The position numbers and the translations under genes are program-made. Shown piece after piece: positions 8,301 through 12,036 of a DNA stretch of 12,036 nucleotides (position 1 is its first letter; each line of letters opens with the position of its first letter). The notes below the pieces were generated by a model. It had not been told where the DNA came from. It saw only the letters and a list, made by a program, of their open reading frames with translations, and ran no database searches. The stretch spans positions 1 through 12,036 of the forward strand of contig JAOXYB010048247.1 in assembly GCA_028565635.1 (NCBI GenBank), given 5' to 3'. This DNA is from Phoronis ovalis (lineage: Eukaryota > Phoronida > Phoronidae).

Positions 8301-9984
8301 AGATTTAACAACACCACCTGGTGGTTTGAAAGAATTCAACAGAACAAATATATCCTGAGCTTTAATTCTATCCCAGTCCATGTTACATATAGCTAGTCGG
8401 TTTGTGATCTCTTCAGTTGTCGGCGCATCTTTATCAATCTCTCCCCAGTGACTGTCAGAGAACTCTTCCTCTTCTAAAAAAAAAACAACATTACAGCAGT
8501 CTTAATCATGACCTTTGACCTGCAGCACCATTAGTCACTGAGAGCCTCTAGACATGAAAATAACAAAAAATATATAAACAAGCCAGCTAACTGCATGGAA
8601 TCAGATGTCCTAAGTAACTCATAGGGTTCGTTAAGAAAATAAGCAAATGAATGCTACTAATTTATATGTCAATCTCATAGTTTAATTCTTCCCTAACTTG
8701 CTGGATACAAGAAGTATTGTACAGTTAAACATCACTGTATATACACGTCTGTTGCGCACCAGTTTTTGAATGTAGGACTAATTCCAAGCTAATAACAACA
8801 GGTTTTCACTTCTTGATACTGAAGACAATTCTAACATCAACCCCTCTAGTAATCAGATTTGAATAAAAAGTAGAGTTTGCACCCCACAGTATTCCACCAT
8901 GAGATTTAGGAAATTACCTTGCTCAATGTCAAAATCCGTGTCCTCATCTGAATTTGAATCTAGACCCTCTCCACGAGCATAGTCAGGCCCTTCTCCCGGG
9001 GTAAAGTCGATGTCACCCTTCAACTCTGTAAAAGATAACGAATGGTTTCCAGTAAATATCTTGACGAACATCCATTCAGATCCAGTAAAAATTAAGTCTA
9101 AATTTAGATAACTGCGGAAAAAGATTTCACAAATCGCCTGTTAACTGAAAATAGGCACACTAGTAAACATCCAACTAAAAACAGTTATGTACACGTTTGT
9201 TGTGTATTCTAATCTTTTTCAAATCAAGCAAGCATAATACATAAACTTTTTCAAAAACTAATTTCCATGGCAACAGAGAAAGAGAGAGAACCTTAAAAAA
9301 AATCAGTAACTACATGTATAACCCACCTTCCTCACTACCAGATGAATGGTCATCATCATGATCTGTAACGCTTTCATCTTCATCATCACCATCACTGTCA
9401 TTGTCAATCTTCATAGTCTGAACATTTCCATTATTTACGTCTTCTTTTTCGTTCCTTTTCTCATTTTTTGTTTTCTTCCGATTCAATTTTTCTGTATCTT
9501 GTCTACTATTTTCTAGTTTACTGTTGTTTTCTGCTTTTAATGTTTTCACTGGTTTTGAATCATCTCTTTGTTTTTTATCTTTTATTTTTGTAACTGTCAA
9601 CTTGTCATTTTTTACAGATTCAACTGTCCTATCTTTTCTGGTTTTTAATTTATCTACACTTTTACTTCCATCATCTGGCTGTTTTACACGATCGTTGTTC
9701 TTTTCTTCAATTTCATCCGCTGCCTTTCCTTTTACTTTATTTTCATCCGAACTGGATTCTTCGGAGTCAGATAAATCATAGTATCTTCTCAAGTGTTCAT
9801 TTGTTGTTAAATTTAATGGCCGTCCTCTTTTGTCAACTGCATATTTTAACTTAAATTTCTTGTCCTTAAACATGCCATGAAAGCGTTTATCTATTTTCAC
9901 TTTACGTTCTTTTCTTGGCATTTTATGGAAGCGTGGATCCTTCACTATGTGAGAAAATCTCGAATCTTTCTCTACACCCTCCAT
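2017..9984 (-). CDS. ESF1: ESF1 nucleolar pre-rRNA processing protein, 12 coding exons, complete
   Basis: ESF1 is a nucleolar protein needed for processing pre-rRNA on the way to 18S rRNA and the small ribosomal subunit. Exons, in transcript order: 9984-9327, 9025-8918, 8473-8295, 7553-7448, 7060-6901, 6496-6379, 6075-5946, 5484-5311, 4762-4611, 3895-3716, 3231-3085, 2337-2017. Every intron is GT-AG, and codon phase is kept at all 11 junctions, giving 2433 nt (810 residues plus TAG). Recognition rests on the N-terminal DPRF and [14 protein letters not shown] motifs, VDKRGRP and YYDLSDSEE, on CNMDWDR and [11 protein letters not shown] followed by IYPSEFG in the central RRM-like region, on RLKYYYAV, and on the C-terminal NUC153 motif [17 protein letters not shown]. 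Order and length match animal ESF1. The start has a strong context (A at -3, G at +4) with an in-frame TAA upstream in the unspliced sequence. I see no frameshift or lost domain. Exon ends were placed by eye, without transcripts. Confidence 0.96.
2338..3084 (-). repeat. ESF1 intron 11 with an 88-bp direct repeat and a hairpin repeat
   Basis: The segment 2779-2866 recurs at 2976-3063, an offset of exactly 197 with no net indel. Both copies start ATAACCATGTGATTGGAT and contain GACAGTCTGAAC or GGCAGTCTGAAC. The copies differ at a minority of positions, so the duplication is old. Near the 5' end of the intron, GTTTTGTGAATGAAC (2416-2430) is mirrored by GTTCACTCACAAAAT (2451-2465), and this block resembles 248-330. 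Confidence 0.65.
3085..3231 (-). CDS. ESF1: ESF1 exon 11: AELTLLM motif and Lys-rich nuclear localisation stretch
   Basis: Codes residues 656-704 (49 codons, phase 0 on both sides). [19 protein letters not shown] matches the family's AEMALLMMDEDED..KHFNY. It is followed by PKKKKKKK, a good nuclear or nucleolar localisation signal. The acceptor is TGCTTAG and the donor TTCAG/GTAGAG. Confidence 0.93.
3232..3715 (-). other. ESF1 intron 10
   Basis: A 484-base intron. The minisatellite sits about 50 bases inside the donor. The rest (3232-3523) is AT-rich, and I see no conserved element in it. The donor AAG/GTATCGTTT resembles the minor-class consensus at all but one position, but there is no convincing matching branch site near the acceptor. 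Confidence 0.8.
3541..3666. repeat. 18-bp minisatellite, 7 copies, in ESF1 intron 10
   Basis: Seven perfectly phased units of CATTACA(T/A)GTGGGAGCAT. Copies 2 and 7 carry A at the variable position and the other five carry T. A partial unit, CATTACAT, lies just before at 3524-3531. On the ESF1 strand the array continues in frame from exon 10 and would read (DAPTCN)x7, the variable base being a silent ACA/ACT threonine difference. The near-identity of the units points to recent expansion. Confidence 0.95.
3716..3895 (-). CDS. ESF1: ESF1 exon 10: DLNDPYF motif
   Basis: Codes residues 596-655, exactly 60 codons, phase 0 on both sides. An acidic start (GDSEDE) is followed by the conserved [14 protein letters not shown] motif and a basic stretch ending KQKK. 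The donor AAGAAG/GTATCG is followed in frame by 62 open codons that run through an 18-bp minisatellite to a stop at 3529-3527. An unspliced form would therefore have a different tail. Confidence 0.93.
3896..4610 (-). other. ESF1 intron 9, with a dispersed repeat carrying a DR1 motif
   Basis: A 715-base intron. The part at about 3981-4130 resembles 8490-8620 in intron 2. Both contain AGTCTTA(G/A)TC and the perfect direct-repeat motif TGACCTTTGACCT (3996-4008 here), followed after about 100 bases by a GCATGGAA block. Open frames across 4285-4608 on both strands look like chance. Confidence 0.6.
4611..4762 (-). CDS. ESF1: ESF1 exon 9: SPWEQY and Lys-rich coiled segment
   Basis: Codes about residues 545-595. 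[12 protein letters not shown], then the conserved MSPWEQYVE motif (family LTPWEQFLE) and a Lys/Glu-rich probable coiled helix ending KKKLE. The acceptor is TTATCAG and the donor TAGAG/GTGTGC, which leaves at phase 0. Confidence 0.94.
4763..5310 (-). other. ESF1 intron 8
   Basis: A 548-base intron between GLKET and the rest of exon 8. It is mainly AT-rich, with a run A7T8 near 5093-5108. I see no repeat, RNA gene or conserved element. The 61-codon minus-strand frame at 5076-4891 resembles nothing known. Confidence 0.75.
5311..5484 (-). CDS. ESF1: ESF1 exon 8: acidic segment and KYRKLLQ helix
   Basis: Codes about residues 487-544. An acidic SSSDDE run is followed by [11 protein letters not shown] and then [11 protein letters not shown], which is split by the next intron just before GLKET. 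The family equivalent is EEQIAKYRQLLQ and MEMEIKWVPGLKE. The acceptor is TTTTGTAG and the donor CCAG/GTACAC, phase 1 on both sides. Confidence 0.95.
5485..5945 (-). other. ESF1 intron 7, holding a possible box C/D RNA
   Basis: A 461-base intron. On the ESF1 strand there is a GTGATGA box (5821-5815) and a CTGA box (5731-5728), 94 bases end to end. The flanking GAGCT and AATTC can pair partly. This is the layout of a box C/D small nucleolar RNA, but the internal boxes and the rRNA target were not identified, so it is a candidate only. Confidence 0.4.
5946..6075 (-). CDS. ESF1: ESF1 exon 7: VELTWDE segment
   Basis: Codes about residues 444-486. [12 protein letters not shown], then [20 protein letters not shown] and a serine/acidic tail. 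This corresponds to the conserved VEITWDE...RKFKKEELLDMDFQAYLASSSE block of other ESF1 proteins. The acceptor is CATTTCAG and the donor GGAG/GTAGGA in effect (exon ends GAG G, leaving at phase 1). Confidence 0.94.
6076..6900 (-). other. ESF1 introns 6 (6076-6378) and 5 (6497-6900)
   Basis: Two AT-rich introns of 303 and 404 bases, separated by exon 6. In intron 5 there is a short inverted pair GCTGTCA-AAA-TGACAGC near 6685-6701. I see no further structure or gene, and the open frame at 6145-6342 on the plus strand has no recognisable content. Confidence 0.7.
6379..6496 (-). CDS. ESF1: ESF1 exon 6: end of the RRM-like region
   Basis: Codes about residues 404-443, starting [17 protein letters not shown] and ending [11 protein letters not shown]. 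This matches the family segment RFIPDD...DEPKDVA...FTSAA that closes the RRM-like region. The acceptor is TTGTAG and the donor CCAAG/GTAGTT at phase 0. Confidence 0.94.
6901..7060 (-). CDS. ESF1: ESF1 exon 5: REKLRRYQ and RLKYYYAV motifs
   Basis: Codes about residues 351-403. [20 protein letters not shown] is a hallmark of the ESF1 RRM-like region, followed by [21 protein letters not shown] and DLR. The acceptor is TATTTTAG and the donor CTCAG/GTGACT. It enters at phase 1 and leaves at phase 2, which completes the Arg codon with the first base of exon 6. Confidence 0.94.
7061..7447 (-). other. ESF1 intron 4
   Basis: A 387-base intron, AT-rich. I found no repeat or RNA gene. The plus-strand frame that runs into it from 6914 overlaps exon 5 in antisense and is a shadow of that exon. 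Confidence 0.7.
7448..7553 (-). CDS. ESF1: ESF1 exon 4: central RRM-like region, continued
   Basis: Codes about residues 316-350: [20 protein letters not shown] and then an acidic loop (VESDGEEG). The IYPSEFG motif continues directly from the end of exon 3, as in other ESF1 proteins. The acceptor is TTTTTTTTCAG and the donor CACAG/GTACGG. It begins at phase 0 and leaves at phase 1. Confidence 0.94.
7554..8294 (-). other. ESF1 intron 3, with a weak box C/D candidate
   Basis: A 741-base intron. A minus-strand frame of 119 codons (8162-7803) lies within it, but its composition is unlike a folded protein and I recognise no family. A GTGATGA (7849-7843) and CTGA (7769-7766) pair, 84 bases end to end, has the box C/D layout but only a poor closing stem. 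Confidence 0.5.
8295..8473 (-). CDS. ESF1: ESF1 exon 3: start of the RRM-like region
   Basis: Codes about residues 256-315, including [34 protein letters not shown] and [14 protein letters not shown]. This is the best conserved stretch of ESF1 and forms the first strand and helix of its RRM-like fold. The acceptor is a long T-run ending TTTAG, and the donor is AAG/GTAAAA at phase 0. Confidence 0.95.
8474..8917 (-). other. ESF1 intron 2, with second copy of the DR1-bearing repeat
   Basis: A 444-base intron. TGACCTTTGACCT occurs at 8509-8521 within a stretch that resembles 3981-4130 of intron 9, in the same orientation. The remainder is AT-rich with no further recognisable feature. Confidence 0.55.
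8918..9025 (-). CDS. ESF1: ESF1 exon 2: acidic segment
   Basis: Codes about residues 220-255. It contains PDYARGEG followed by an acidic stretch ([12 protein letters not shown]), matching the family's PDLARGKG plus acidic block just ahead of the RRM-like region. The acceptor is TTTTACAG and the donor CAAG/GTAATT. Both junctions are phase 1. Confidence 0.93.
9026..9326 (-). other. ESF1 intron 1 of the coding region
   Basis: A 301-base AT-rich intron with no visible element beyond its splice sites (donor GTGGGT, acceptor TTTTACAG). Confidence 0.75.
9327..9984 (-). CDS. ESF1: ESF1 exon 1: conserved N-terminus and charged linker
   Basis: Codes residues 1-219 plus one base of the next codon. Residues 1-75 are the conserved ESF1 head, with two short repeats of the type DxRF/DPRF, the basic [11 protein letters not shown] stretch and YDLSDSEE. 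Residues 76-219 are a low-complexity Lys/Glu/Asp/Ser linker ending in a strongly acidic run ([17 protein letters not shown]), typical of the family and probably disordered. The donor reads AAG/GTGGGT. A TTTTTTTTAG acceptor lies just before the start codon (AG at 9993-9992), so a separate 5' untranslated exon further upstream is possible. Confidence 0.93.
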
Positions 9985-10213
9985 CTTGAAACTAAAAAAA
10001 ATGCTCTGAGCTGATTAAAAGCAATATTGTAAATAGAAATTATTTGTTATATAAACTGAGACATGTCCCTTCTAGATTCATATGTTGGCAAGTATCCTAT
10101 GACATGTGTTGGTTTATGATTTCATACGAATCCAGAAGGGGCATGTTTTTTATAGAAGAAATGCGCTGTCCTATCACATACTACCACAAGGCATAAACTA
10201 AGTCTATTAAATG
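9985..10213 (-). promoter_or_regulatory. ESF1 5' flank with an imperfect hairpin
   Basis: The promoter or a 5' untranslated intron of ESF1 should lie here, but I see no clear TATA box or initiator. The arms 10061-10084 and 10123-10146 are inverted repeats matching at 21 of 24 positions, with a 38-base loop. Downstream of them is a T-run acceptor (AG at 9993-9992) just ahead of the start codon. Which part is transcribed cannot be told from sequence alone. Confidence 0.4.
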
Positions 10214-10655
10214 CCCGGGGGTTTCTTAGTGTACGGAGCTGACAGAGATGTGCCACTGGCTCGGGGTACCTTTTGACAAATTTTGGTATATTTCGGGGTG
10301 CCTTTTTACACTCCTGTGGTATATTTCAGGTATAGTTTTTGAGGTCTAGTCAAGAACTCTTTTGGAAAAGTATATTTTGGGTTTACTTTTCAAGCAAAAT
10401 AGTTAATAATACCAAATAAATCAAATAAAAAATGCCCTGTGCACTATTTATGACATTGTATGTTGATTTCACATGTTGACTGCTGGTATATTTCTCGATA
10501 TGTTTTCGAATTTTTGGTATATTTCGCGGTTCGTTTTGGAATTTTTGGTATATTTCGAGGTCCAAATTTCCACATTTTTGGTATAGAGTTAGTCCAAAAA
10601 TGTTACCCTCATTGGCACACCCCCACCCAAAATATATCCAAGAGTCCCCCTGGGG
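10214..10655. mobile_element. Miniature inverted-repeat element with GGTATATTTC array
   Basis: The element is bounded by ATTAAAT on both sides (10206-10212 and 10656-10662), a likely target duplication of 7 exact bases, or 8 with one difference. The ends are CCCGGGGG and, inverted, CCCCAGGGGG. The right end read inwards continues GGGTGGGGGTGTGCC, close to the other elements here. The interior holds degenerate units with TGGTATATTTC at 10284, 10317, 10484, 10515, 10546 and 10579, that is, every 31-33 bases within each cluster. There is no transposase; the minus-strand frame over 10565-10383 is the translated repeat. An eight-base duplication would fit hAT-like elements. Confidence 0.75.
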
Positions 10656-10662
10656 ATTAAAT

Positions 10663-11150
10663 ACAGACTGAAAGTTTCACTCCCTCATAATAGTGTATGT
10701 AGTTTCTTTTTTCGTACTTGAACAGTGCAATGTGCATTTCCAGACATATGTAAGTTATATTATGTACAACGATGACACACATTCATATATTTACTGTTGA
10801 TAAAAATTCATATTTATTAACCTGGTAATAATATCATGTAAGTGAGAAAACATCGAGCAGTAAAGGGTAAATTAAAAACAATAGTATCTATAAAGTAATG
10901 AGTCCAACTGTCAGTTGACTTGGCAACAAGTAGATGCACTGTTGTTTTTCAATTCTTGCTTTTGTAATCATATAAAATTTTTATTGTCTGGGAGAACCAA
11001 TTAAGTTTCTTGTAATTTGCATTTCTACCGATTCTAGAAACATGTAGTTGTTACATATAACTTGTTAAAATAAATCCAAATAAGTATTTAATGCCTAAAA
11101 TATTACTAAAATATGAATTAATAAAAGGGAGGCATTATGGAATGTGTCCA
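10663..11150. other. AT-rich intergenic DNA, no gene seen
   Basis: I see no coding region, RNA gene or strong repeat. AAAGTTTCACT near 10671 followed by ATAATAGT is echoed at 11651 (AAAGTTTCACT then ATTATAGT), shortly after the two inverted-repeat elements end. This hints that both may sit in copies of the same older repeat. Confidence 0.4.
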
Positions 11151-11264
11151 TGTTTTAACAAATTTTCGCATGCAAGGTACCTTGTTTTTGGAACCTTCCG
11201 CATACATTGTGCTTTGGGTATATTTTGACAAGTGTTTTGGGGTTTGGAAGGTATGGCAATGCGT
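11151..11264. repeat. Fragment resembling the interior of the 10214-10655 element
   Basis: This flank contains GGTACCTTG, GGGTATATTTTGACAA and GGGGTTTGGAAGGTAT, similar in wording to GGGGTACCTTTTGACAAATT and GGTATATTTCGGGG of the element at 10214. It may be a decayed relative into which the element at 11265 inserted. The similarity is weak and was judged by eye. Confidence 0.35.
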
Positions 11265-11628
11265 CCCGGGGGGGTACTCAAGGTTTTTTGAATACGGGGA
11301 TGTGCCGCGGAACCCAATCCAAAATTTTGGCTTGCGGTAGCACAAATTTTTTGAAATATAAGGGTAGCAATCCAAAAAATTTAAATATTTGAGTAGCAAT
11401 CCATTTTTACACAAACTGACTGATACAAATCAAATTTCAAAAATCGTTTTATGGATACAAACCTTAAATTAATCCAAATTATTAGCTGTAAGCAGCGGGT
11501 AGCAATCCAAATTTTTGAATTTGTTTACGGTAGCAATCCAAAAAAATACAGTAAGAAGTATACAATCCAAATCCAAAATTTTCAACTGTGCTGTGCACCC
11601 CCACCGAAAAAATTGAGTACCCCCCGGG
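11265..11628 (+). mobile_element. Complete miniature inverted-repeat element with 8-bp target duplication
   Basis: The element runs from CCCGGGGGGGTACTCAA to TTGAGTACCCCCCGGG, near-perfect inverted ends, with looser inverted similarity for about 40 bases. CAATGCGT flanks it on both sides (11257-11264 and 11629-11636), an 8-bp target duplication, extendable to 9 if the shared G is counted. The interior contains GTAGCAATCC units at 11364, 11393, 11499 and 11530, plus related AATCCAAA words. It is 364 bases long with no transposase, so non-autonomous. Eight-base duplications are typical of hAT, P and Merlin-like families; the terminal sequence does not decide between them. Confidence 0.85.
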
Positions 11629-11636
11629 CAATGCGT

Positions 11637-11855
11637 TAAGGTCGTAGCTAAAAGTTTCACTTCATTATAGTCGTCTCTCAGTATTTCACTTCTGTACTGT
11701 ACTACTGTACTGTAGAGTGTGATTCTGGACAAAATTAACATCTTATGAAAATAATGAAATAGTAGCCAATAGCAAGTATAAGTATTAAATTAAGTATAAT
11801 TAGTGTTAGTATACTAGGAGTTTTATATATCCTAGTTTAGTACTAGTATAAATAC
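11637..11855. other. Spacer between two inverted element copies
   Basis: 219 bases without a gene. It contains CTGTACTGTACTACTGTACTG (about 11693-11713) and a loose palindrome, TATACTAGGA...CTAGTATA, around 11810-11850 just before the next element starts. The short open frames crossing it have no recognisable content. Confidence 0.5.
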
Positions 11856-12036
11856 CCCGGGGGGCGGGTACTCAGGTTATTTTTTGGTGGGGGTGTGCAG
11901 CCGAGTTGAAAAGTTTGGATTTGGATTGTATACAAAAATTTTGATTGCTACCCACTGTTTACAGCAAATAATTTGGATTAATTTTAAAATTTTGGATTAC
12001 TACGTAACCCTTATATTTCACAAAATTTGGATTACT
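11856..12036 (-). mobile_element. Inverse, cut copy of the 11265-11628 element
   Basis: From CCCGGGGGG at 11856 this matches the reverse complement of the right part of the 11265-11628 element: GGTGGGGGTG, then GTTGAAAA(G/T)TTTGGAT, TTGGATTGTATAC and GATTGCTACCC. About 45 bases holding one GTAGCAATCC unit are missing relative to that copy, and a second stretch further in is also shorter. The window ends before the other terminus, so length and target duplication are unknown. Confidence 0.8.

Noticed and set aside
9524-9781. Plus-strand frame opposite ESF1 exon 1
   Set aside because: Antisense shadow of the Lys/Glu/Asp/Ser-rich linker, which reads as Phe/Ser/Leu on the other strand.
10383-10565. 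Protein with EIYQKF/RNIPKI repeats
   Set aside because: It is the translated tandem array of a non-coding element; the periodicity is explained by the DNA repeat.
11118-11741. Several overlapping open frames on both strands
   Set aside because: All run through the inverted-repeat element and its flanks, none has a recognisable motif, and frames on both strands are equally open.

Overview
This is animal nuclear DNA, probably from a marine invertebrate. Intron-rich structure, GT-AG splicing, AT-rich non-coding DNA and many short terminal-inverted-repeat elements all point that way. The phylum cannot be fixed from the sequence; a mollusc or another non-vertebrate metazoan is only a guess. There is no bacterial or viral gene layout.

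The window holds one clear gene, read on the minus strand: ESF1 (also called ABTAP), a nucleolar pre-rRNA processing factor. I could rebuild it as 12 coding exons from the ATG at 9984-9982 down to the TAG at 2019-2017. All eleven introns have GT-AG ends, and the reading phase is kept at every junction. The joined coding sequence is 2433 nt (810 residues plus stop), close to the roughly 850 residues of the human protein. It appears complete and intact: conserved N-terminal block, long charged linker, central RRM-like region, Lys/Glu-rich coiled segments, Lys-rich nuclear localisation stretch and C-terminal NUC153 motif.

Region 1-2016 lies 3' of ESF1. It holds the cut end of a transposon-like element (1-46), a degenerate tandem repeat of about 60 bp (about 466-652), a short element with 55-bp inverted ends (758-1278), and two facing poly(A) signals near 1385-1423. 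Region 2017-9984 is ESF1. Its introns contain an 18-bp minisatellite in frame with exon 10 (3541-3666), an 88-bp direct repeat (intron 11) and a dispersed repeat carrying a DR1-type nuclear receptor half-site pair (introns 2 and 9). Region 9985-12036 lies 5' of ESF1. It has a hairpin at 10061-10146, then two related miniature inverted-repeat elements, each with a likely 7-8 bp target duplication (10214-10655 and 11265-11628). A further copy, in inverse orientation and cut by the window edge, starts at 11856.

The most interesting signal is this last group. The elements share CCCGGGG-type ends and G-rich subterminal sequence, but their interiors are built from different short units repeated every 29-33 bp. 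No transposase is visible, so they would depend on an enzyme encoded elsewhere.
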